Positions 1 to 8,770 of a DNA stretch of 51,204 nucleotides are shown one piece after another. The stretch's first letter is position 1; every line of letters starts with the position of its first letter. This stretch comes from Candidatus Nomurabacteria bacterium. GTDB taxonomy: Bacteria > Patescibacteriota > Saccharimonadia > Saccharimonadales > Saccharimonadaceae. Under the pieces are notes generated by a model. It made no database searches and was not told where the DNA came from. It saw only the letters and a list, made by a program, of their open reading frames with translations. Location: the NCBI GenBank assembly GCA_031290255.1, contig JAITNW010000015.1:1-51204 (forward strand), written 5' to 3'. A program made the position numbers and the translations under genes.

Positions 1-743
1 CCGCCGTGCGGTTCAAGTACGGCACCCCCAACGTGGCAGAAGCCACCAACGTGACTTTGGAGCTATTCGATCTCCTCGGCCTCATTGGTGACCTCGGCGC
101 CGCTCGAGAGTCCCTCACGCAGAAGTACACCAGACTAGCAAACCTCGGCCACGATGGCCGCCTATACCCCACCCTCTCGCCCAGTCAGGCCACTTTCGAG
201 CGTCTCATAGCAGTCGCCGAAAGTCTCAGGCCCAGCAATGTCGATACCGAATACCGCTACGCCCCCCTCTGGGTTCCAACCAGTAACAAAGAGTACAGAG
301 GTTACGCCCAGCGAGAACTGGACGGCACCGATGAGCTGGGAGTATCCCTGGCCGTATTCAACAACGTCACCACCAATCGCGACCCTATGCTTTTCGGCCT
401 CAATCTCCCCTACGACACAGAGCGCGCCGAAGAGGGTGAAACCACCCAACTCGATCTCATCAAGTTGGTCACCACTCAGTACGGCGAGTCAAACATCCGC
501 CCCAGCACTCACCGTGACTTTCTGATCTGGTCCATCATGGACAGAATCAGAAAAATACCGGTAAGTGAGCAAGCCCTCGCAAAAGGCTGGATGCGCATCC
601 CGACTCTAGGTCGCAAAGTCCTTCCCGGCGGCGGCTCCGTGGTCGGCGACGTCTTCTCGGACGGCGGCCAGCTCAGGTTTGCCTGGAACGACGGCAGGGC
701 GAACGACGACAGTGGTGTCGGTTTCTCGGTGGGGGAAAATTAG
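1..743 (+). CDS. Hypothetical protein, probably 5'-truncated by the window edge; C-terminus resembles a diversity-generating-retroelement (DGR) target variable region
   Basis: Open frame reaches the window start (the listed start at 6 is GTG with no visible RBS). C-terminal tail ...GGQLRFAWNDGRANDDSGVGFSVGEN is Asn/Asp-rich around AAC/GAC codons. Confidence 0.6.
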   Translation, partial: AVRFKYGTPNVAEATNVTLELFDLLGLIGDLGAARESLTQKYTRLANLGHDGRLYPTLSPSQATFERLIAVAESLRPSNVDTEYRYAPLWVPTSNKEYRGYAQRELDGTDELGVSLAVFNNVTTNRDPMLFGLNLPYDTERAEEGETTQLDLIKLVTTQYGESNIRPSTHRDFLIWSIMDRIRKIPVSEQALAKGWMRIPTLGRKVLPGGGSVVGDVFSDGGQLRFAWNDGRANDDSGVGFSVGEN

Positions 744-797
744 GACTAAATCCTTTTCACTCCTTTCCTTCCCTTTCCTTCCTCAAAGTAGTACAAT

Positions 798-846
798 AAA
801 GCGCAGTTTGCACGGCACATTAGCCTCACGAACTGCGCTTTTTTCT
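798..846 (+). terminator. Rho-independent terminator
   Basis: AAAGCGCAGTT (798-808) / AACTGCGCTTT (831-841) 11-bp stem followed by a T-run. Confidence 0.8.
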
Positions 847-924
847 TTTTCGGAATGGCGTCGGTTTTTCGGTAAGCTCAACTATTCGGCATCCAACGAG
901 ATTCTCGTATTTGTGAAAAAACTA

Positions 925-984
925 TTGACATAGCGATATATCGTTATATATACTGTTAGTAACGATATATCGTGATATGTCGTT
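925..984 (+). promoter_or_regulatory. PadR gene promoter with repeated palindromic operator
   Basis: TTGACA (925-930) - 18 nt - TATACT (949-954). GCGATATATCGT (933-944), ACGATATATCGT (962-973, perfect palindrome) and a degenerate third copy near 972-984. Confidence 0.65.
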
Positions 985-1006
985 ACTAATTTAACGAAAG
1001 GAAGCA

Positions 1007-1513
1007 ATGGCAAACCCCGAGCTACACGATCTTGCCAATTTTGGCAGAGTCCGCGCCAAGCGTGGGCTAGTTGAACCAACAATTCTATTAGCTCTGCTTG
1101 AGAAACAGCCACTGTCTGGCTATGACATTATAAAGTATATAGAAAAAGGCAGTCTAGGTGGGTGGAAACCAAGCTCTGGCTCTATCTACCCAACCCTACA
1201 AACTCTTGAAGATAAAAAACTGGTATCATTCGTGGAATCAGGCGACAAAAAGCTTTATTCTCTGACCAAAAAGGGTACTAAGCTTGCCAAACATAATGAG
1301 TTTCACCTTCGCCATCATTTCAGTGGCAGAATGCCGAATATGAAACATATGATGTTGATGCGGACAGAGGTGTTTGACATCATGCGTTTCGGACGCGAAG
1401 TCCTAGAATCAGAAGACGAAGAGAAGATTAGCGAACTTGCTCAGATCTTAAACGAAGCCAAACAAAAGATCCGCGAAATTACAGAAAATAATCAGGAGGA
1501 AGACCATGAGTAA
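1007..1513 (+). CDS. PadR family transcriptional regulator
   Basis: LLEKQPLSGYDIIKYIEK...SSGSIYPTLQTLEDKKLV winged-helix PadR signature; RBS AAAGGAAG. Confidence 0.9.
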   Translation: MANPELHDLANFGRVRAKRGLVEPTILLALLEKQPLSGYDIIKYIEKGSLGGWKPSSGSIYPTLQTLEDKKLVSFVESGDKKLYSLTKKGTKLAKHNEFHLRHHFSGRMPNMKHMMLMRTEVFDIMRFGREVLESEDEEKISELAQILNEAKQKIREITENNQEEDHE

Positions 1514-2480
1514 GGCTCAGTACGCCATTGAAGCCGAAGGCTTAACGAAAGTCTTTGGTGACAACAAAGCGCTAGACAATCTATCTATCAAAGTGCCAAA
1601 AGGCTCAATCTACGGCGTGCTAGGACCAAACGGTGCCGGCAAGTCTACGATGATCAACATCTTGGCGACACTACTAAAACCCGACGCAGGCCAAGCCACA
1701 ATCTTTGGATATGATGTCTTGGAACAACCACAAATCGTGCGCCAACTAATCGGCGTAACTGGGCAATTCGCTTCAGTTGACGAAACAATGTCTGCCGTGG
1801 AGAATCTGGTTATCTTCGGGCAGCTGCTCGGGCTAACCACTAAAGAAGCCCATAAAAAAGCCACGAAACTCCTAGAGGATTTTGGTCTGACTGAAGCGGC
1901 AAAACGTCCGCTCAAAAAGTTTTCTGGCGGGATGCGTCGCCGTCTTGACCTTGCCGCCAGCCTCCTTGCCAGCCCACCGCTCATCTTTCTTGACGAGCCG
2001 ACCACTGGGCTTGACCCCCGCACTCGCACACAGATGTGGCATACGATCCGCAAGCTGGTGGCTGACGGCTCTACGGTTCTACTCACCACGCAATATCTAG
2101 ACGAAGCCGACCAACTGGCTGACCGCATTGCCATTATTGATCGCGGAACTGTTGTTGCTGAAGATACACCAGACGGTCTAAAAAACTCTATTGGTAACGA
2201 GACGCTAATCCTAACCGTCAAGGATGCCGACCAAACTGAAGCCGCCGAGAAGATCGCAGAACGAATCACGAAGACCGATGTCAAAATCATCAATACCAGA
2301 CAGATTATCGTACCGATTGCCGATAGCGGGCTAGCAATCGACCTGTTGATTGCACTGCGTAAGGCAAAAATTGGCGTCAAAGAGTTCAAGATTGAACGCC
2401 CGACGCTTGATGAGGTATTTCTCTCAATAACTGGCAAGAAACCAAAAACCGAAGCAAAGGAGAACGAAAATGACAACTAA
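1506..2480 (+). CDS. ABC transporter ATP-binding protein (DrrA-like, drug/antibiotic exporter type)
   Basis: Walker A GPNGAGKST, signature FSGGMRRRLD, Walker B LIFLDEPTTGLDP; overlaps upstream and downstream genes. Confidence 0.93.
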   Translation: MSKAQYAIEAEGLTKVFGDNKALDNLSIKVPKGSIYGVLGPNGAGKSTMINILATLLKPDAGQATIFGYDVLEQPQIVRQLIGVTGQFASVDETMSAVENLVIFGQLLGLTTKEAHKKATKLLEDFGLTEAAKRPLKKFSGGMRRRLDLAASLLASPPLIFLDEPTTGLDPRTRTQMWHTIRKLVADGSTVLLTTQYLDEADQLADRIAIIDRGTVVAEDTPDGLKNSIGNETLILTVKDADQTEAAEKIAERITKTDVKIINTRQIIVPIADSGLAIDLLIALRKAKIGVKEFKIERPTLDEVFLSITGKKPKTEAKENENDN

Positions 2481-3279
2481 AACTATGGCGATCCCCACAA
2501 ATCTCAAAAATCACACGAGTGTCAAGGAGACTCTACGCCAGACACTAATAATGGCAAAACGCGGACTGATCAAAATCAGACGCAACCCCGAGCAACTCGC
2601 CGATGTCTTGATTCAGCCAATTATTTTCACTTTGCTCTTTACTTTTCTCTTTGGCGGAGCAATTGCTGGCGACATCGCCAGTTATCTGCCAATTATCATC
2701 CCCGGCATCCTAGTCCAGTCTGTCATCACAGGCTCAATCGCCACTGGCGTTCAGCTCCGCGACGATATGGACAAGGGCGTGTTTAACCGATTCCGCAGTC
2801 TCCCCATCGCTCGCATCGCCCCACTCGCTGGCGCATTGCTTGCCGATGTCTTGCGTTATGCAATTATCGTGACTCTTACAATGCTAATGGGCTTTATTCT
2901 TGGCATGAATCCTACGGGCGGGCTATTCGGCGTACTGGCTGCAAGCCTGCTTGTCATCGTAGTCGGCTGGTGCATTAGTTGGATTTTTGCCTTTATGGGT
3001 ACAATAATGCGAACCTCCAGCAGTGTCACCGGTGTCTCCATGATAGTCCTGATGCCATTAACTTTCCTATCCAATGCCTTTGTGCCAGTAGACACTTTGC
3101 CATCAATTCTCAAAGCTTTTGCCGAGATTAACCCCGTCTCGCATATTATCAGCGCCGTTCGCGAACTGCTTGCAGCTGGCACAATTGGTACGGATTTTTG
3201 GTGGGCAATCGTTGGCTCACTCACCATCGTGGCAATCTTCGCTCCACTAGCACTTCACGCCTACAAGAAAAAAGCCTAA
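2470..3279 (+). CDS. ABC-2 type permease (DrrB-like)
   Basis: Membrane protein with ABC-2 family layout; overlaps the ATPase gene. Confidence 0.88.
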   Translation: MTTKTMAIPTNLKNHTSVKETLRQTLIMAKRGLIKIRRNPEQLADVLIQPIIFTLLFTFLFGGAIAGDIASYLPIIIPGILVQSVITGSIATGVQLRDDMDKGVFNRFRSLPIARIAPLAGALLADVLRYAIIVTLTMLMGFILGMNPTGGLFGVLAASLLVIVVGWCISWIFAFMGTIMRTSSSVTGVSMIVLMPLTFLSNAFVPVDTLPSILKAFAEINPVSHIISAVRELLAAGTIGTDFWWAIVGSLTIVAIFAPLALHAYKKKA

Positions 3280-3330
3280 TAGCAGTTAGAGTTTTACCTA
3301 AAAGCCTTTTCCGTGCTATAATTCTTATGT

Positions 3331-4281
3331 ATGCAGCCGCTGTATAATATACCCACAGAAATCATTTGGCCGACATTTGTGCCAGCGTGGGTGATTGGCG
3401 ACATCGTAATTATTCTGCTAAGTATTTTGACGGGCATCTTTATCATCAAGAAAGAAAAACGCCCGATCCCGCTACTGCTGGAAATCGTTTGTTTCACTTT
3501 TCTTTACGCCGCGATTTATGAAAACTTTGCCACTTTCGTCGGCTGGTATGGCTACGGTAAATCTATGTTAATGATTTTTAATGTTCCGTTGACTGTTCCG
3601 TTGATTGAGGCATTGTTTGTATATGCGGGCATTAGGTTCGGGCGCGCGCTCAAAATACCAACCTGGACAATTCCGCTGTTGGTCGGGATGTTTGGCGTGC
3701 TGGCGGATTTAACGCTTGACCCCGTATCGCTGTCGCAAGTTTCGGACGGAATTGGGCGTTGGTCTTGGTTTATCGGGGCAGGTGACGCGAATTGGTTTGG
3801 TGCCCCGATTTATAATTATCTTGGCTGGTTCTTGTTGTGTGGTTTTGCGGCGACAATGTTTATGCTGGGTCGGTTCTGGTACAAAAAGAGCGGTTATAAC
3901 AAAATAGTTGGCTATGTCTATCCACCGCTGACGGCATTGGGCGCACTGGCATTAATTGTTTCGCCTCTTTCGGCATTTATTTTGTGGCTCGGACCATTCT
4001 TCGCCAAGGGTGGCTGGACGGAATATTTGATGCTCGGTTTAGGTTTCTTAATTTTGACCATTCTGCTGGTAGTTTGGCGGGGGCGAATGCGTCGCAAACT
4101 AACCATCAAAGATGACTACATTATTTTGCTGATTTTCGGTGTGTTTTACCTGACTAATATTATTTTTGCGACGATTGGCGGTGAATGGAAGATCTTGCTT
4201 TGGACGGTTTTGCCGTTTTCAGTAATTCATCTGCTGATTTTGGGCTTCGGATTTTCTCGCAAGGGTCTAGAAAAGCGATGA
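3331..4281 (+). CDS. Integral membrane protein resembling the carotenoid biosynthesis CruF/DUF422 family
   Basis: Multi-TM; motif DLTLDPVSL...GRWSWF...WFGAPIYNYLGWFL typical of DUF422/CruF-like proteins. TGCTATAAT ends 8 nt before the ATG. Confidence 0.6.
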   Translation: MQPLYNIPTEIIWPTFVPAWVIGDIVIILLSILTGIFIIKKEKRPIPLLLEIVCFTFLYAAIYENFATFVGWYGYGKSMLMIFNVPLTVPLIEALFVYAGIRFGRALKIPTWTIPLLVGMFGVLADLTLDPVSLSQVSDGIGRWSWFIGAGDANWFGAPIYNYLGWFLLCGFAATMFMLGRFWYKKSGYNKIVGYVYPPLTALGALALIVSPLSAFILWLGPFFAKGGWTEYLMLGLGFLILTILLVVWRGRMRRKLTIKDDYIILLIFGVFYLTNIIFATIGGEWKILLWTVLPFSVIHLLILGFGFSRKGLEKR

Positions 4282-4352
4282 TATTTTTCAGTTGTTTCCA
4301 ATAGATAATCGCTCACACATGTCAAATTTTTTATACTTTGATTATCTTATCA

Positions 4353-6560
4353 CTATTTTTTCGGCTTAAAGCATTTCAGCAATAATGAATTGGTCACCAC
4401 CGATACCGAACTAAGCGCCATCGCCAACCCCGCGAACTCGGGCTTCAGTGTTAGCCCGATGCCAGCAAAAACGCCAGCCGCAATCGGAATGCCAGCCGTG
4501 TTGTAAAGTAGCGAGAAAAATAGGTTTTGGTAGATTTTGGCGACGGTGGCTTTGGAAAGTTTTATCGCTACCGCGACATCGCGCGGATCACCTTTGACCA
4601 AAACTATTTCGCCAGTTTCAATCGCCACATCGGTGCCACTGCCCATCGCGATCCCAACGTCGGCCTGCGCCAACGCCGGCGCATCGTTTATGCCATCGCC
4701 GACCATTGCCACCACCGCTCCGCCTCTTTGCAACTTCTTAATTTTGTCAGATTTTTGTTCCGGCAGAACTTCGGCAATGGTCTTTTTGATGCCGACTTTT
4801 TCGGCGACCGCCGCCACCGAACGACGATTATCGCCAGATAATAAATACGGCGTGATTTTCATTTTTACGAGTGCTTTTATGGTGGCGCCAGCGGTCTCGC
4901 GCGGCCGATCGGCGATAGCAATTAGCCCCAAAACCGTTTTTTTAGTGAATAATATCGCCACGGTCTTGCCGTCATTTTCCATTTTATCCAATTCGGTTCT
5001 GTCGTATAAAATATCGCCAGGCATAAATTTTTGATTACCCAAAAAATACTCAGTTCTACCAATTTTCGCCTGCACACCACGCCCAGCCACAGCGCGGAAA
5101 TCGGATATTTTTTGCAATTTAATTTTTCGCTTTTTCGCCTCATCCGAAATTGCATTCGCCAACGAATGCTCACTAGATTGTTCCAACGACGCAGCGATGC
5201 GCAAAACTTCATCTTTGCCACCAGACAACGCCACGACGTCTGTGACTTTCGGCTTGCCTTCGGTAATCGTGCCAGTTTTGTCGAAAACCACCGCAGAAAC
5301 TTTGCCAATTTTCTGCAAGGCCTCGCCGCCCTTGATTAAAATGCCGTATTTGCTTCCCTGCCCCACGCCAACCATCACCGCCGTCGGCGTCGCCAGCCCC
5401 AAAGCGCACGGGCAAGCAATCATCACCACAGACACAAACGCCATCACCGCAAAACTCAATTCCGACCCCAAGAAGAAATACCAAACCACGAAAGTTATCA
5501 GAGCGATAACCAACACCGCCGGCACAAAAACCGACGAAATCTTGTCCGACAACGCCTCAATCGGCGCCCTTGACCCTTGCGCTTCTTCAATCAAACGTAT
5601 AATGCGCGCCAACATCGTCTTTGCGCCAACTTTTTCGGCGACCATTTCAATGGCACCGCTGCCGTTGATGGTCGCGCCGATCACGCGATCACCTTTGGCC
5701 TTATCAATCGCAATACTTTCGCCCGTCACCATCGCTTCGTCAACCGAAGTCGTGCCGCTCGCAACCACGCCGTCCACCGGAATTTGTTCGCCCGGCTTGA
5801 CCAACAATTTATTGCCCAATTTCACATCGTCAACCGGTACGTCAACAAATTCTTGACCGTTCCAATAATGGGCAATTTTCGGTTGCAAATTCATCAAACT
5901 GCGAATTGCCGCATTGGTCTTTGCGGTCGCGCGCGCTTCCAGCCATTTCCCGAGCACCACAAAAGTTATCAAAAAAACCGCCGTCTCAAAATACATATTC
6001 GGCACTTTTTCGCCCATCACCGGAAGCGCCGAACGATATATTGCGATATATCGCATATACGAAACCAAGCTAAACGCATACGCCGCGGTTGTTCCAATCG
6101 CGATCAAACTACCCATATTAAAAGTCTTCATCTTAAGACCCGCAATCAGGTCTTTATAAAAACCCGCGCCGATAAAAATCTGCACGAACGTCGCGATCAC
6201 CAGCGAAACAATCGGCATATATTCCATAAAAGGCAATTCAGGAACCCAGTCGTCAAACATAAAATAAATCAATGGCAAACTGCAAACCGCGCTGACGACG
6301 AACTTCTTGAACCATTTTTTGTCCTCGCCGCCATGCTCGTGCGCGCTGTGATTTTTCTCGTCCAAAACCTCGGCCGCGTAGCCGACCTTTTTTATCGCTT
6401 TTATAATCTCGTCATCCGAAAATTCGCCACCCACGCTTGCCTTTTGCGCCGCAAAATTAACCCGAACCTCCTTTATGCCGTCCAGCTTTCCAACCGATTT
6501 TTCAATCGCCCGTACACAATTTGTGCAATGCATGCCGGTGATAATAAATTGCTTTTTCAT
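4353..6560 (-). CDS. copA: Heavy-metal (copper) translocating P-type ATPase
   Basis: N-terminal HMA motif GMHCTNC, CPC metal site (IACPCALGLATP), DKTGTIT phosphorylation motif, GDGINDAPAL hinge. Confidence 0.93.
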   Translation of the reverse strand: MKKQFIITGMHCTNCVRAIEKSVGKLDGIKEVRVNFAAQKASVGGEFSDDEIIKAIKKVGYAAEVLDEKNHSAHEHGGEDKKWFKKFVVSAVCSLPLIYFMFDDWVPELPFMEYMPIVSLVIATFVQIFIGAGFYKDLIAGLKMKTFNMGSLIAIGTTAAYAFSLVSYMRYIAIYRSALPVMGEKVPNMYFETAVFLITFVVLGKWLEARATAKTNAAIRSLMNLQPKIAHYWNGQEFVDVPVDDVKLGNKLLVKPGEQIPVDGVVASGTTSVDEAMVTGESIAIDKAKGDRVIGATINGSGAIEMVAEKVGAKTMLARIIRLIEEAQGSRAPIEALSDKISSVFVPAVLVIALITFVVWYFFLGSELSFAVMAFVSVVMIACPCALGLATPTAVMVGVGQGSKYGILIKGGEALQKIGKVSAVVFDKTGTITEGKPKVTDVVALSGGKDEVLRIAASLEQSSEHSLANAISDEAKKRKIKLQKISDFRAVAGRGVQAKIGRTEYFLGNQKFMPGDILYDRTELDKMENDGKTVAILFTKKTVLGLIAIADRPRETAGATIKALVKMKITPYLLSGDNRRSVAAVAEKVGIKKTIAEVLPEQKSDKIKKLQRGGAVVAMVGDGINDAPALAQADVGIAMGSGTDVAIETGEIVLVKGDPRDVAVAIKLSKATVAKIYQNLFFSLLYNTAGIPIAAGVFAGIGLTLKPEFAGLAMALSSVSVVTNSLLLKCFKPKK

Positions 6561-6561
6561 C

Positions 6562-7902
6562 CTATTCTTCCACGATTATTCTCGTGTTAAACGGAATACC
6601 CATCGCGCACATCAACTCATAAACGCCCGCGCTTTTGGCCTTAAATTCTATATTTACAACTTTGCCGGCTTTCAGCAGCTGCGGCTTGGCGTTTGACAAT
6701 TCCGGCAACATCACAGCACTCATACAACCCGAACCACTTTTGTTAACCGTGATTTCTAGTCTGTATTTTTGACCTTTTTGGACTTTCACTTCGTCTTTGT
6801 CAAACTGATCCCGGGAGCCATTAAACACCAATTTCGGCACGTTCTCCTCTAGTATATCTTCGGCTTTGGAACTCCCGAGATTAAACTCGGGTACTCTAAA
6901 TCCCGCCAACTGTACGCCTGTAATGATGGACGACAACGCCATTGCCGCCACGAATACGCCGACGACCTTGAAAATCGTCTTGGCTTTTTTGCCCGTAATA
7001 ATTGATGCGATGCCACCGATCGCCAACAATCCAGGTGTAGTGCCAACGGCAAACAGCCCCATAATCAGCGCGCCAGCCGCCGGCGATCCAGTTGACACCG
7101 CCAGAAGTTGCATTGATTGCGTGAACCCGCAAGGCAAGAAGAACGTCAGCACGCCCAAGACCACGGCGCCAAAATGCGAATATTCCTTTTTCTTGCGTCG
7201 GTCAATGCCCAATTTCTCGGCAAGTTTCTGCGGTAAACTAAACGAAGTCAAGCGCGGAAAAATGCCCGTCAATTGCAACCCGATAACAAGCATCAAAACG
7301 CCAGCCAGCAAAGTCAGAATCCCCAACGCCAGCGGGCTAAACGTAAACGCCGAGCCAACCAAACCCATCAATACACCGAAGATCACGAATCCGCCAACCC
7401 GCCCGACGTTGAAAAAAATGTGCGGACGGAAGTTTTGCATTTTCGTAGCGTTCGGGTGGCGCAATTCGTGGCGCGCCGCCAACCCGATCACCAGCCCGCC
7501 AACCAACGCCGCGCAAGTTGAAAACCCCGCCGTCAGCCCCATTATTAGCGCCAACAAACCGTCATTGCTGTTGTCTGCCGCCAGCCCCAAAGGGCTCAGC
7601 CCAAATTTACTAAATATCAAAAAAACCGCCGCCACCAACATCACACTCAAGAAAAACACTTTGTAATCTTTAGGGTTGTGGCTGAAAACCGGCTTATCCT
7701 CCCTCCCGACCTTGTACCCCGCCCGCTCAATCGCCCGCTCAATTTCATAATCGCTCACGCCCTCGTCTGCCACAAAATGTACCACGCCGTCGCGCGAACT
7801 CACCCGCACATTTTTCAGACCTTTGATTTCCTTCAATTCGTCCGCGACCATTTTCTCACACGCCTTACAATGCATGCCTATCACGGAAATATTCTTTTTC
7901 AT
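6562..7902 (-). CDS. Fusion: HMA domain + TauE/SafE(UreH)-like membrane domain + C-terminal cupredoxin-like domain
   Basis: N-term GMHCKACE; central six-TM-like region (GLTAGFSTCAALVGGLVIGL...LPCGFTQSMQL); C-term ...VQKGQKYRLEITVNKSGSGCMSAVML...YELMCAMGIPFNTRIIVEE. Confidence 0.8.
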   Translation of the reverse strand: MKKNISVIGMHCKACEKMVADELKEIKGLKNVRVSSRDGVVHFVADEGVSDYEIERAIERAGYKVGREDKPVFSHNPKDYKVFFLSVMLVAAVFLIFSKFGLSPLGLAADNSNDGLLALIMGLTAGFSTCAALVGGLVIGLAARHELRHPNATKMQNFRPHIFFNVGRVGGFVIFGVLMGLVGSAFTFSPLALGILTLLAGVLMLVIGLQLTGIFPRLTSFSLPQKLAEKLGIDRRKKKEYSHFGAVVLGVLTFFLPCGFTQSMQLLAVSTGSPAAGALIMGLFAVGTTPGLLAIGGIASIITGKKAKTIFKVVGVFVAAMALSSIITGVQLAGFRVPEFNLGSSKAEDILEENVPKLVFNGSRDQFDKDEVKVQKGQKYRLEITVNKSGSGCMSAVMLPELSNAKPQLLKAGKVVNIEFKAKSAGVYELMCAMGIPFNTRIIVEE

Positions 7903-8042
7903 TTTCCCACCCCACTGCCCGCGGCACTCAATCTGCGCCTAAACACCAGAAACATCTGCCCTAGAAAAAACGTCTGGGCTGTATTCAATATACGCAGTAA
8001 TTTCCTTTTCAATATCTGCATATTACGTGTAAAATTCGTCAT
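7899..8042 (-). CDS. Small ORF (47 aa, cationic) or remnant of a degraded gene, ATGA-overlapping the downstream metal gene
   Basis: Translated by hand: MTNFTRNMQILKRKLLRILNTAQTFFLGQMFLVFRRRLSAAGSGVGK*; its TGA overlaps the ATG of the HMA-SafE gene. The open frame continues upstream without ATG. Confidence 0.3.
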   Translation of the reverse strand: MTNFTRNMQILKRKLLRILNTAQTFFLGQMFLVFRRRLSAAGSGVGK

Positions 8043-8279
8043 TTTTCGCCTTATTGGCAGAAGTAAATCTTTAAGCTCTCGTAAAGTGTCAAGATATTCT
8101 TCGCGATTGATATATTTTATAGTAACTATATTATACCACGTACAGTCACGAAACTACAAAAGTTCCCACCCTTTTTACTTCTGTGCTAATATATAGCTAC
8201 TCTCTTTCGCATTGAAAATCAGTTCGTGCGAAGTCACAGGGAGCAGCCAAACATAGTAACTAGGAGGAATATTAATAAT

Positions 8280-8702
8280 ATGAAATTTGAACTTTTTATC
8301 AATTTCAATGGTAATTGCCGCGAAGCAGTAGAATTCTACGCCCAAACGTTTAATTCAGAAGTGAAAGACCTCATTTCTTTCGGTCAAGCTCCCGCCGATC
8401 CCAATTATCCCATCAAAGATTCCGAAAAAGACCTTGTCATGTATGCCGAAGTTAAAATTGGCGACAAAAATATTATGTTCATGGATATGTCTTCCGATTA
8501 CCCTCTTACAGTCGGTAACAATATTTCGCCCACTATCAACACCGAGCAGAAAGATGAAATCAATCGCCTATTTGATGCTCTCAAAGAAGGCGGCAAAGTA
8601 TATATGGCGCCTCAAAAAACCTTCTTCAGCGCATGGTACGCAATGGTCGAAGACAAGTTCGGTATTATCTGGCAACTCCTTATCCCCATATCCCGAGCCT
8701 AA
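8280..8702 (+). CDS. VOC/PhnB-like glyoxalase-fold protein
   Basis: MKFELFINFNGNCREAVEFYAQTF...; RBS AGGAGG upstream of ATG 8280. Confidence 0.85.
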   Translation: MKFELFINFNGNCREAVEFYAQTFNSEVKDLISFGQAPADPNYPIKDSEKDLVMYAEVKIGDKNIMFMDMSSDYPLTVGNNISPTINTEQKDEINRLFDALKEGGKVYMAPQKTFFSAWYAMVEDKFGIIWQLLIPISRA

Positions 8703-8717
8703 GTACCATAACCAATC

Positions 8718-8752
8718 AAAAAATGCGCTTATTCAAAACCAGCGCATTTTTT
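8718..8752. terminator. Bidirectional Rho-independent terminator between convergent genes
   Basis: AAAAAATGCGCT ... AGCGCATTTTTT. Confidence 0.85.
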
Positions 8753-8770
8753 CTTATGTCCTCTGCAGAG

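Noticed and set aside
1610-2476. 288-aa minus ORF antisense to the DrrA-like ATPase
   Set aside because: Ser/Arg-rich antisense shadow of a clear ABC ATPase; no family resemblance.
6030-6062. GCGATATATCGC palindrome similar to the PadR operator
   Set aside because: Inside the copA coding sequence away from a promoter; likely coincidence.
5577-6590. 337-aa + strand ORF antisense to copA
   Set aside because: Overlaps a confidently identified P-type ATPase; His/Arg/Asn-rich composition is the typical antisense artefact.
6866-7666. 266-aa + ORF antisense to the HMA-SafE gene
   Set aside because: Pro/Asn-rich antisense shadow; coding strand is clearly minus.
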